Origin: Acidobacteriota bacterium
GTDB lineage: Bacteria > Acidobacteriota > Blastocatellia > RBC074
Reading direction: 5' to 3'
Assembly: GCA_018269055.1 (NCBI GenBank)
Contig: JAFDVI010000040.1
Coordinates: 1-37,917, forward strand
DNA length: 37,917 nt
Shown here: positions 25,360-32,965 of the stretch, piece by piece
Layout of the letters: each line of letters opens with the position of its first letter
Numbering within the stretch: the stretch's first letter is position 1
Program-made: the position numbers and the translations under genes
Notes under the pieces: model-generated
Told to the model about the DNA's origin: nothing
The model's input: only the letters and a program-made list of their open reading frames with translations
Database searches by the model: none

Positions 25360-26052
25360 TCAACCCTTTCTATTCAATTCGGCGTCTGAAGGACGGATAT
25401 AATGCGGACGTAACGTGCACTCGACGCATGAGCGTGAAAGCTCAGGAACCCGCAGGGCAATTTCCTCTGCTATTGAGGTGATAGGCATACAGACTTGCCA
25501 GTTTGGAAGCCCGACCAAAAGTTCATCAGGAAGAGCGCCAACAACTGTAAAAGCTTGTTGAGACAAATCGGAATTCAACATTGATTCTAAAGTCCAGACT
25601 CGATCTTCTCCCAACGGTAGAATATCGCCGACCTCTGTAATTCGGCGAACACCTGAATAAATTTCTTTCCGTCCGGCTTCGATGATCGCCAAAACATCAC
25701 CCTTCACTCTTACACTGAGAGCAAGAGCGTCCATTGAATTGACTCCGAATGCAGGCTTGCCAAGTGAATGGGCCAGTCCTTTGATTGCAGCCAGGCCAAC
25801 TCTCAGGCCGGTGAAACTGCCCGGTCCCGTAGCCGCAGCAAGGAATTGGACTTCATTCAGCCCAATTCCTGCTTTTTTCAGAAGCTCAGATAGTTGAAGA
25901 AAAAACGTTCGCGAATGAGGAATTGAAGCATCGCCTTTGAGCGAGGCGATCAGCTTGCCCCCCTGCGCCAAAGCGAATCCCGAGTTTGCGGAAGATGTAT
26001 CAACGGCTAAAACGATTGGCGATGTTTCGTCGTTGGAATTGAGGTTTGACAT
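25360..26052 (-). CDS. tsaB: tRNA threonylcarbamoyladenosine modification protein TsaB
   Basis: TsaB is the inactive ASKHA-fold partner that activates TsaD in t6A37 synthesis. From the ATG at 26052 it has 230 residues. Motifs are VLAVDTSS at the start, IPHSRTFFLQLSELL, and the signature GPGSFTGLRVGLAAIKGLAH (about 90 onwards). A TTG at 26082 is in frame but lies upstream of a perfect TATAAT (26071-26066), so the ATG is preferred. The message would then have a leader of only about 7 nt, and no Shine-Dalgarno is seen. It is followed by rimI. TsaD, TsaE and TsaC are not in the window. Confidence 0.9.
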   Translation of the reverse strand: MSNLNSNDETSPIVLAVDTSSANSGFALAQGGKLIASLKGDASIPHSRTFFLQLSELLKKAGIGLNEVQFLAAATGPGSFTGLRVGLAAIKGLAHSLGKPAFGVNSMDALALSVRVKGDVLAIIEAGRKEIYSGVRRITEVGDILPLGEDRVWTLESMLNSDLSQQAFTVVGALPDELLVGLPNWQVCMPITSIAEEIALRVPELSRSCVECTLRPHYIRPSDAELNRKG

Positions 26053-26073
26053 AATTCGAGCGCCAATTATATC
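26046..26073 (+). promoter_or_regulatory. Candidate mutS promoter
   Basis: TTGACA (26046-26051), a 16-bp spacer, then TATATC (26068-26073). Transcription would start near 26080, about 70 nt before the mutS ATG. Its -35 overlaps the tsaB start codon on the other strand. Confidence 0.5.
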
Positions 26074-26093
26074 TTCGGGCAACGGGCTAACAA
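26066..26093 (-). promoter_or_regulatory. Candidate tsaB promoter overlapping the mutS promoter
   Basis: On the minus strand: TTGTTA (26093-26088), a 16-bp spacer, then a perfect TATAAT (26071-26066). Its -10 shares bases with the mutS -10, so the two promoters cannot be occupied together. Confidence 0.5.
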
Positions 26094-26151
26094 AATGACT
26101 CTCAGTGGAGTTTCCGATGATTCATCACAACTGTAGAAAGGCACAAATCGA

Positions 26152-28824
26152 ATGTCTGCTGACAAAAATGCTGGGCAGTTGACGCCTATGCTGCGCCAGT
26201 TTTATGAGATCAAAAAACAATATCCGGGCACATTGCTCTTTTTCCGCATGGGCGATTTTTATGAATTGTTTTTTGACGACGCAATCATCGGCGCACGGGA
26301 AATGGAAATCACCTTGACGGCTCGGCACAAAGAGCGCGGCGTGCCAATTCCGATGTGCGGAGTCCCTCATCATGCAGTCACCGGATACATCTCTAAGCTG
26401 GTGAAAAAAGGATTTCGGATTGCCATTTGCGAACAAACAGAAGATCCCAAATCCACCTCCAAGCTGGTTAAACGTGAAGTCGTAAGGGTCGTCACGCCTG
26501 GAACTGCACTCGAAAACCAATTGCTCGAAGCCAAGCAAAACAGTTACTTAGCCTCGGTTTGTGGCGCAGGCAGCGGAATGGGATTGGCGTTGCTCGATCT
26601 TTCTACAGGTGAGTTTCTGGCAACGGAGTTTTTGGGTGAAGCCGCTTGGCAAAAGATTCTGGAGCAGATCGAAATCTTTTCCCCGCGAGAACTGATCTTC
26701 CCGAATTCGCTCTCCTTGTTGATTGGGTACAAACCAAAAAAATCTGCCCAGCAACCTGCGACTTCGCCAATTGCAGAACAAGAATTCTCCAACCCGTTAT
26801 CAGTCTCAAGTTCGTCGGATGGATCTGAACCACGATCCCCGTTATCAGAACCTGGCTCTTATGAATTGAAAAATGTGGCGTTGACACCATTGGATGATTG
26901 GCTGTTTGGATTTGATCACGCGGATTCGCTGTTGCGGGCGCAACTCGGAGTCAATTCGCTGGACGGATTTGGCTTGAACGGTCACGAGTTTGCTGTTTGT
27001 GCTGCCGGCGCGGCGGCACATTATATTAATGAGACGCAAAAAGCGCAGGCTTCGCATCTGACGGAGATCACATATTTTGAATCCAGCGAGTTTTTGGTGC
27101 TGGACGCAACTACGGTCGGCAACCTGGAACTGGTTCAGGCGACGGACGACGTGGCGGCGCATTCGCTGGTTGGCGTATTGGATGAAACTCAAACCGGAAT
27201 GGGCGCTCGATTATTGAGACAATGGATTTTGCGTCCCTCAGTCAAACTCGGCGAAATCGAAGCGCGGCTGGATGCGGTGGATGAACTGCGAAGCTCCACG
27301 ATCAAACGCGACCAGTTACGACGTTTCCTTGAGCCGATGGGCGATCTGGAAAGGTTGTGCGGAAAAGTCACGCTTGGCCGAGCCAACGCGCGTGATTTGA
27401 TTGCGTTGCGGCTTTCCATTGAAATCATTCCGCGGTTGCGGCAAACGCTCGGTGACAGTCGCTCTTCCCTGCTTCAGGTATTGGAGGAAAGTCTGGACGA
27501 ACTTGCAGACGTGCGCGGGCTGATTGCCGAAGCGATTGCTGACGAACCTCCGGCGGCTGCGAGTGAAGCCGGAATGATCCGCGATGGCTTCAATCCTGAA
27601 CTTGACGAGCTTCGCAATCTTGCGCACAGCGGGAAAAGTTATATCGCCGCGATTGAAGCCCGCGAACGCGGTCGCACTGGAATCGCCACACTCAAGGTAA
27701 AGTTCAACAATGTTTTCGGCTACTTCATCGAAATCAGCAACTCCAACAAAGACCGGGTCCCGCCGGATTACGAACGCAAACAGACCTTGGTCAACGCCGA
27801 GCGATTCACGACCCCGGAACTGAAGGAATACGAGGCGAAAGTCTTAGGCGCGGAGGAGCGAATCCTGACGCTGGAAATTGATTTGTTCAACGACGTTCGC
27901 CGCCGAGTCGCTCAGGAAGTCAAACGCATTCAAGGCGTCGCTCGCGCGGTGGCGACACTGGACGTGCTGGCTTCGCTGGCCGAAGTTGCCGCACAGCGAA
28001 ATTACGTGCGGCCTCAGCTTCATGAAGGCGACGAGATTGAAATTCGCAATGGCCGGCATCCTGTGATCGAAACGCTGGGCGAACGCTTTGTGCCAAATGA
28101 TCTTTGCGTCAACAACACGACCGACCGGTTGCTGATCATCACCGGGCCGAACATGGGTGGAAAAAGCATTTTTCTGAAGCAAGCCGCTTTGATCGTGGTG
28201 ATGGCGCAGATGGGGAGCTTCGTTCCGGCGACTTCTGCCAGGATCGCGCTGGTGGATCGCATCTTCACGCGCGTCGGCGCTTCGGACAATTTGGCGCGCG
28301 GTCGTTCGACCTTTATGGTTGAAATGGTTGAAACTTCGAACATTTTGAACACGGCGACACCGCGTAGCCTGATTCTGCTCGATGAAGTCGGACGCGGCAC
28401 GGCGACTTTTGACGGATTATCGCTGGCGTGGGCGATTGCCGAATACCTTCATGATCACGACCGGCATTCGGCCAAAACGCTGTTTGCAACGCATTACCAC
28501 GAAATGACGGAACTGTCGAAGCTACGCCCAGGCGTTCGCAACTATCAAGTCGCGGTTTCGGAATCAAAAGGCGAGATCGTCTTTTTGCGGAAAGTGGTTG
28601 AAGGCGCGGCAAGTAAAAGTTACGGGATTGAAGTTGCGCGGCTGGCTGGCCTGCCGAAAACCGTCGTCGAACGGGCACGCGAAATTTTGACCAACCTCGA
28701 ACAAAACGAACTGGACGTGACCGGAAAACCCAAATTCGCCAAGCATCTGAAAAAACCGAGCAAGCATGTCAATCAATTGTCCCTATTGGACGTCGCCGAG
28801 GATGAGTCGGAATCATCTGAATGA
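26152..28824 (+). CDS. mutS: DNA mismatch repair ATPase MutS
   Basis: MutS recognises mismatches and recruits MutL. The 890-residue protein has the mismatch-binding Phe36 and Glu38 in MGDFYELFF, the same numbering as E. coli. A connector domain, core and clamp domains follow. The ATPase has Walker A TGPNMGGKS, GRSTFMVEM, Walker B LILLDEVGRGTATFDG and the His of FATHYHE. A C-terminal helix-turn-helix-like region and a basic tail end in LSLLD, part of the usual MutS tail. Residues near 190-240 form a Ser/Pro-rich insert in the connector domain that looks disordered. AAAGG precedes the ATG at 26152. Confidence 0.97.
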   Translation: MSADKNAGQLTPMLRQFYEIKKQYPGTLLFFRMGDFYELFFDDAIIGAREMEITLTARHKERGVPIPMCGVPHHAVTGYISKLVKKGFRIAICEQTEDPKSTSKLVKREVVRVVTPGTALENQLLEAKQNSYLASVCGAGSGMGLALLDLSTGEFLATEFLGEAAWQKILEQIEIFSPRELIFPNSLSLLIGYKPKKSAQQPATSPIAEQEFSNPLSVSSSSDGSEPRSPLSEPGSYELKNVALTPLDDWLFGFDHADSLLRAQLGVNSLDGFGLNGHEFAVCAAGAAAHYINETQKAQASHLTEITYFESSEFLVLDATTVGNLELVQATDDVAAHSLVGVLDETQTGMGARLLRQWILRPSVKLGEIEARLDAVDELRSSTIKRDQLRRFLEPMGDLERLCGKVTLGRANARDLIALRLSIEIIPRLRQTLGDSRSSLLQVLEESLDELADVRGLIAEAIADEPPAAASEAGMIRDGFNPELDELRNLAHSGKSYIAAIEARERGRTGIATLKVKFNNVFGYFIEISNSNKDRVPPDYERKQTLVNAERFTTPELKEYEAKVLGAEERILTLEIDLFNDVRRRVAQEVKRIQGVARAVATLDVLASLAEVAAQRNYVRPQLHEGDEIEIRNGRHPVIETLGERFVPNDLCVNNTTDRLLIITGPNMGGKSIFLKQAALIVVMAQMGSFVPATSARIALVDRIFTRVGASDNLARGRSTFMVEMVETSNILNTATPRSLILLDEVGRGTATFDGLSLAWAIAEYLHDHDRHSAKTLFATHYHEMTELSKLRPGVRNYQVAVSESKGEIVFLRKVVEGAASKSYGIEVARLAGLPKTVVERAREILTNLEQNELDVTGKPKFAKHLKKPSKHVNQLSLLDVAEDESESSE

Positions 28825-29029
28825 CTTGGAGCAAATTTTTAATTGTGCTGAATTTGACAGACGAACGGCGAAATCCCTATCCTTTTCCCGGATGTAGCAA
28901 TCTCAATTCGACCGTTTGGCGAATTTTCCATCGCTCACTGATGTTGGCTGCTCCGACTTTTTCAAACCTCGCAACGATTGCGACTCTTTATTCCAACCCT
29001 TTTCCCCCTTGAAACTGCGTTCTATCTCT

Positions 29030-30112
29030 ATGCTCAAATCCATTGTTCATGATTGTGAAGGTTCAGCGTCTGCTCGCTTTGTACCGCGCAATGGAAAAAC
29101 ACGGCTTGGGATTGTCCTCCTGGTAAGCATCATCGGCTGGGGGTGCACTCCGAATGAAGACGAACTGCGCCAACAACACGCGACCGCGTTGACGAAAGCC
29201 GAAACCATAGGCCTTCCGGTCAGCACCGTGTCAGGAGAACTGGAATCTCTGGAACGCATGGAACCACTGCTGGATTCTGTGGGTCAGGAAGTGGGCGGCA
29301 CGAAAGGCTTGATCGGAAAGACGCAAATCATCTTGAGAGGGTTTGAACTTCTGCAAAGCGACACGCTTTACACCAGACCGGGATTGGAATCATTCCAGGG
29401 AGCCTGGGATGCGATCAAAACTTCGTGGGGAGGCGCCGCGCGAATCCTGCCGCCTGATGCCGCTGTGGCACTGGCTGCGGTGGAGACCTCATTCCGATCA
29501 GCCAACAGCCCTCTCAGTTCCGCCACAGGGCTTTGGCAACTCGTGACGCCCAAAGCACCGTTTGGCGCGCAGGAACGATTCGAGCGGCCAAGCAATTATT
29601 GGCAGCAAATGTACAACGATTGTTTTGATAAGTTGGATGGTGTCCAGAACACAGAACTGAGAAAACAAACCGCTGGCATGTTGGCGCATTGGCTGAATAA
29701 CGCGCACAACGTAGACCGCTCGCCCAGCGCGCAGGAGCTTCAGGACATACGCGTCCCGCTTGTTATCGCACAATACCTGAACGGCCCGTCGTTGCTCAAC
29801 AATGTCACAGCCCCTTCCCTGCGGATCGTGACTCAAGCTCGCGCAGTCGGGAAAAACCCTCCACCGAGAATTTACCTTGCGCGCTTTGCTGTCTATCTGG
29901 CGATTGTGCGCGCTTACATCGAACAAACACAGCGGGAAGGATTGGGAGTCGCAGACTCGAGCGTCTCACTTGAACAGACGCCTTATTTTCAGGAATCGGT
30001 CAAGCAACATTTATGGTGGGTGCTAACAACGCCGAATTTTGGAATTGAGCTTCACACACCTTCCGAACCAACGATGTACGAACAGGCAAAGGAATATATA
30101 ACCGGGTCGTGA
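29030..30112 (+). CDS. Putative secreted lipoprotein with a transglycosylase-like motif
   Basis: This 360-residue protein (from the ATG at 29030; an upstream in-frame start at 28916 adds 38 unlikely residues) has an N-terminal hydrophobic stretch ending SIIGWGC, a poor lipobox match. A central segment, AVETSFRSANSPLSSATGLWQL, matches the outline of the SLT lytic transglycosylase motif E-x-x-F-x-x-x-A-x-S-x-x-G-A-x-G-L-x-Q, although the second half is imperfect. The rest has no recognised domain. If the motif is real, the protein would act on peptidoglycan in the periplasm. It follows mutS after 205 nt in which I see nothing clear. The start and function are uncertain. Confidence 0.6.
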   Translation: MLKSIVHDCEGSASARFVPRNGKTRLGIVLLVSIIGWGCTPNEDELRQQHATALTKAETIGLPVSTVSGELESLERMEPLLDSVGQEVGGTKGLIGKTQIILRGFELLQSDTLYTRPGLESFQGAWDAIKTSWGGAARILPPDAAVALAAVETSFRSANSPLSSATGLWQLVTPKAPFGAQERFERPSNYWQQMYNDCFDKLDGVQNTELRKQTAGMLAHWLNNAHNVDRSPSAQELQDIRVPLVIAQYLNGPSLLNNVTAPSLRIVTQARAVGKNPPPRIYLARFAVYLAIVRAYIEQTQREGLGVADSSVSLEQTPYFQESVKQHLWWVLTTPNFGIELHTPSEPTMYEQAKEYITGS

Positions 30113-30184
30113 ATGCTCCGCTGAGCCTGCGCTTGAAGTTTGAGTACATTCTCGTGGATTTCTGACATTCCCTGAAAAAGAAAT

Positions 30185-30218
30185 AGGCGCGACAGTCGTG
30201 GGATTGCCTGTCGCGCCT
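30185..30218 (-). terminator. Hairpin with T tract on the minus strand
   Basis: AGGCGCGACAG (30185-30195) and CTGTCGCGCCT (30208-30218) form a perfect 11-bp stem with a 12-nt loop. Only the minus strand has a following T-rich tract (ATTTCTTTTT). It would therefore end a leftward transcript, though no leftward gene is visible upstream of it. It could act weakly as an end for the rightward lipoprotein gene. Confidence 0.65.
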
Positions 30219-30225
30219 GATAAAT

Positions 30226-30267
30226 GCGGTTACCTTCCTCACCCTTGGTAACCGCTGACACCGTCAG
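30226..30267. repeat. Two adjacent hairpins
   Basis: GCGGTTACC (30226-30234) pairs with GGTAACCGC (30247-30255), a perfect 9-bp stem. CTGAC/GTCAG (30255-30267) forms a smaller 5-bp stem that shares one base with it. With the 11-bp stem 8 nt to the left they make a three-stem cluster. Confidence 0.6.
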
Positions 30268-30624
30268 TGGAACTAACCACCTGGTATCTCGTTGCCCCAC
30301 CTAAGCTAGAGCAAGCTCGGTGCCACAACCATCCGCGTCGCAAAAATGCGCGAGAAAGTCAATAATGACAGGCCTTTCAGCGATTTTACCGACTCACCTG
30401 ATGCCTCGAACCTTGACAGGAATTGAGAAGTTTTTACACAAACCGCTCTGAACATTTTTCGCAAACCGCTTCGAACGCTGAAAATTTACATCAACTACTA
30501 CGTAATTTTGGGATCACGAGATTTGGGCAAAAACTTGCCTTGAGCAATCAGACGTACTTTTCCCGTAGAAAGCTGTTTCTTGTAAGAATTTTGCTTAAAA
30601 AGGGTGCGATCGTTTAGCGATGTA

Positions 30625-30653
30625 TTGACTTAAGAATGACCACTGCCTAGAAT
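30625..30653 (+). promoter_or_regulatory. Candidate promoter of the collar genes
   Basis: TTGACT (30625-30630), a 17-bp spacer, then TAGAAT (30648-30653): five of six matches in each box. Transcription would begin near 30660 and leave a leader of about 285 nt before the first collar ATG. Confidence 0.6.
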
Positions 30654-30746
30654 CCTGATACCTTATCAAAGCAGTTCACAAGTAGTTCCGATTCATTTGC
30701 CCCGATCCTTTAAGAAAAGCGGTCAGTTCTTTGGGGTCTTTCCTAA

Positions 30747-30769
30747 TCACGATCAAAGAAAAATCGTGA
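30747..30769 (+). other. Hairpin in the collar-gene leader
   Basis: TCACGAT (30747-30753) and ATCGTGA (30763-30769) form a perfect 7-bp stem with a 9-nt A-rich loop. It lies midway in the predicted leader. No T tract follows, so a role in RNA stability or binding is more likely than termination. Confidence 0.4.
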
Positions 30770-30943
30770 AGACATTTGTTCAGTACCAAGTTCCATATCT
30801 CAATTCATAGGCCGTTTTGACCTGAAGGGATTCCTCGTTCCGAAAAAGTCACGATGGCCGGAAGATTGTCCAAATACGCTGTTGGTCAAAACTTCTTCGT
30901 GGCAGTTTGTCCTTCGGCATTTATCACAGAGGATTTTAGAAAT

Positions 30944-31444
30944 ATGGCTGAACCATTCCTATCTGAAATCAGAATCATGTCGTTCGTATTTGCGCCCAAG
31001 GGCTGGGCGCTCTGCAACGGCCAGTTGCTCCCCATCAATCAGAATCAAGGGCTCTTTAGCCTGTTAGGTACAACCTTTGGCGGCGATGGGCGTGTCAACT
31101 TCGCGCTGCCTGACCTGCGTTCACGCGTGCCAATTCACGTTGGCAGTGGTCATACGCTCGGAGAGAAAGGCGGCGAGCAGGCGCATACTCTTTCGATTGC
31201 GGAAATTCCGACGCATACGCATGTCCTCAGCGGGACATCGAACGCAGGCACGCAGTTAACCACAGGCGGAAATCTTCTGGCCAATAACTCAAACTTTGGT
31301 TATCACTCTCCAGATAACCTGGTGGCCATGTCCCCCAGTACGGTTGCGAATGTTGGCGGCAGTCAGGCGCATTTGAATATGCAGCCATTCCTGACCCTGA
31401 GTTTCTGTATCGCGCTTCAGGGCATTTTCCCATCACCAAACTAG
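30944..31444 (+). CDS. Phage tail collar (MdpB-like) protein, copy 1
   Basis: This 166-residue protein starts at the ATG at 30944 (MAEPFLSEIRIM), with AGAGGA 11 nt upstream. A frame to 30854 adds unlikely sequence. The tail-collar domain (about 5-65) contains FAPKGWALCNGQLLPI, LFSLLGTTFGGDG and FALPDLRSRVPIH. The middle has EIPTHTH, an HxH pattern used for metal binding in T4 gp12. The end is NMQPFLTLSFCIALQGIFP. Such proteins form trimeric fibre tips in phages and also occur as unexplained bacterial genes called microcystin-dependent or MdpB-like. There is no other phage gene nearby. First of three tandem copies. Confidence 0.88.
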   Translation: MAEPFLSEIRIMSFVFAPKGWALCNGQLLPINQNQGLFSLLGTTFGGDGRVNFALPDLRSRVPIHVGSGHTLGEKGGEQAHTLSIAEIPTHTHVLSGTSNAGTQLTTGGNLLANNSNFGYHSPDNLVAMSPSTVANVGGSQAHLNMQPFLTLSFCIALQGIFPSPN

Positions 31445-31459
31445 AAGGAGGTAGGTAAC

Positions 31460-31963
31460 ATGGCACAACCTTATGTCGGTGAAATCAGAATGTTCGCGGG
31501 AAACTTTGCCCCGGCAGGCTGGATGTTTTGTGAAGGGCAGCTACTTCCCATTTCTGAAAACGAGACGCTGTTCAATTTGATTGGCACAACCTATGGCGGC
31601 GATGGGCAGTCAACTTTTGCGCTGCCAGACCTGCGTGGCCGCATCCCAATTCATCAAGGGAACGGGTTCATTCTTGCGGAAACAGGCGGTGCGGAGGAGA
31701 TCACGCTTACCATCAATCAGATCCCCGCACACAGTCACCCGATGCTGGCGACAATGACGGTGGCGAATGATAAGACTCCCGCGAATAACGTACTTGCTCA
31801 AACAGGCACGTATGATGGATTCCAGAGCAGCCCAGCTACAGCAGCCATGGCTCCTCAATCAATTGGTTCCGTGGGTGGCAGTCAACCTCATACGAACTTT
31901 CAACCATACCTGTGCATCAATTTCATCATCTCGTTATTTGGGATTTTCCCAAGCCCAACATGA
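31460..31963 (+). CDS. Phage tail collar (MdpB-like) protein, copy 2
   Basis: This 167-residue paralogue begins 15 nt after copy 1 and has the strongest ribosome-binding site of the three (AAGGAGGT). Collar domain residues include FAPAGWMFCEGQLLPI, LFNLIGTTYGGDG and FALPDLRGRIPIH. It has the HxH in IPAHSHP and ends NFQPYLCINFIISLFGIFP. It is more divergent from copies 1 and 3 than those are from each other, by eye. The shared layout of all three suggests a heteromeric fibre or co-secreted set rather than redundant copies. No signal peptide is present in any of them. Confidence 0.88.
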   Translation: MAQPYVGEIRMFAGNFAPAGWMFCEGQLLPISENETLFNLIGTTYGGDGQSTFALPDLRGRIPIHQGNGFILAETGGAEEITLTINQIPAHSHPMLATMTVANDKTPANNVLAQTGTYDGFQSSPATAAMAPQSIGSVGGSQPHTNFQPYLCINFIISLFGIFPSPT

Positions 31964-32050
31964 TCTGATGGTGCGCTGCTGTTTTTGCGAATTAAAATAA
32001 TTACCACGATATTTGGGTTTTTCCCCAAGTTGAGTTTAATGGAGATCAAT

Positions 32051-32575
32051 ATGGCAGATCCTTTTGTCGCAGAGATTCGCATTTTCCCTTTCAACTTCGC
32101 CCCGAAAGGCTGGGCCTGGTGTGATGGCCAGTTATTACCGCTTTCACAAAATACGGCGCTTTTCTCCCTACTGGGTACGACCTATGGAGGGAATGGCAAA
32201 TCCAACTTTGCACTCCCAGATTTGCAGGGTCGCGCTCCTATGCATCCGGGTCAGGGGCCTGGCCTCTCGCTCCACGATCTGGGCGAAACCGGAGGCTCAG
32301 AAACCGTTTCGCTGTTGGAATCTGAGATACCTGCCCACTCTCATGCATTGATGGCACAGGGGGCACCCGCGGATACAAATGTTCCAGCGGGAAATAGTAT
32401 TGCCAGGGTCATAGGTGCGACACCTTACCTACCGCCTGCTGGCGCGCCATTGGTTTCGATGTCAGGTCAGGCTTTAGCACCCGCTGGGGGCGACCAGCCG
32501 CATAACAACATGCAGCCGTATCTGACGTTTTACTTTAACATCGCGCTGCAAGGTGTCTTCCCGCCGCGCACGTAG
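32051..32575 (+). CDS. Phage tail collar (MdpB-like) protein, copy 3
   Basis: This 174-residue paralogue starts at the ATG at 32051 (MADPFVAEIRIF), with GGAG 6 nt upstream. A frame to 31985 adds leader sequence. The collar domain has FAPKGWAWCDGQLLPL, LFSLLGTTYGGNG and FALPDLQGRAPMHPGQG. The HxH is in IPAHSHA and the end is NMQPYLTFYFNIALQGVFP. It has a longer loop region (about 100-140) with Pro- and Ala-rich sequence. The 87-nt gap before it holds a small TTGGG/CCCAA stem. A terminator follows the gene, so the three copies form one transcription unit. Confidence 0.88.
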   Translation: MADPFVAEIRIFPFNFAPKGWAWCDGQLLPLSQNTALFSLLGTTYGGNGKSNFALPDLQGRAPMHPGQGPGLSLHDLGETGGSETVSLLESEIPAHSHALMAQGAPADTNVPAGNSIARVIGATPYLPPAGAPLVSMSGQALAPAGGDQPHNNMQPYLTFYFNIALQGVFPPRT

Positions 32576-32603
32576 TGCGGCGGCTGTATTCAAGTTGAAT
32601 AAA

Positions 32604-32650
32604 GCGGGCAAGGTTCTACAAGGTCTTTGAATAACCTTGCCCGCACTTTC
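32604..32650 (+). terminator. Rho-independent-like terminator after the collar operon
   Basis: GCGGGCAAGGTT (32604-32615) and AACCTTGCCCGC (32633-32644) form a perfect 12-bp stem with a 17-nt loop. A short pyrimidine-rich tail (ACTTTCTT) follows. It separates the collar genes from the giant gene. Confidence 0.75.
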
Positions 32651-32965
32651 TTAACCTGGATCCAGACGACTAAACCGTTGACAGACACCGAATCGTCACC
32701 TAAACTCCCGGCTTGTCCGTGGCGATTTTCTTCACTATTTGAGTATCTGTTTGGAAATGCTCCTCACTCACTGGCAACGGGCCGAACTCACAGGTCGCAA
32801 TTTGAGCATTCCCGCAGCAAAACTTTCGTAATCTTTTATAAAGAGACTTCAGGCGATTCAGGTCGCCCGTCCCATCAGTCTTCTTCATAGTGTTTGATTG
32901 TCCATAATGCGAACTCGTTTGGCAGGTTTTGCCAACTCTGTCCGAACCACGACTTTGAGGCCTAT
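32651..32965. other. Upstream region of the giant gene, no clear gene
   Basis: No supported gene. A 20-codon ORF (ATG 32907 to TGA 32969) has its stop overlapping the start codon of the giant gene and might be a leader peptide; it lacks a ribosome-binding site. An open frame over 32627-32890 runs through the terminator and is judged spurious. Confidence 0.5.

Larger units (their letters stand above)
30113..30943. other. 831-bp stretch without a convincing gene, rich in hairpins
   Basis: No ORF here has plausible composition or a ribosome-binding site. The stretch at 30423-30617 is open but has no support. The left part holds three hairpins (30185-30218, 30226-30255, 30255-30267). A 15-bp near-direct repeat lies at 30439-30453 and 30462-30476. 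The right part holds a promoter (30625-30653), a hairpin (30747-30769) and the leader of the first collar gene. A structured RNA on either strand is possible. Confidence 0.6.

Noticed and set aside
30395..30420. T-loop-like GGTTCGAGG on the minus strand as part of a tRNA
   Set aside because: The flanking bases do not pair into a T stem and no acceptor or anticodon stem is visible.
30423..30617. Plus-strand ORF of 64 codons in the gap
   Set aside because: It has no ribosome-binding site and ends before the promoter. Its composition is not protein-like.
32627..32890. Plus-strand ORF of 87 codons between the collar operon and the giant gene
   Set aside because: It begins inside the terminator hairpin and has no ribosome-binding site.
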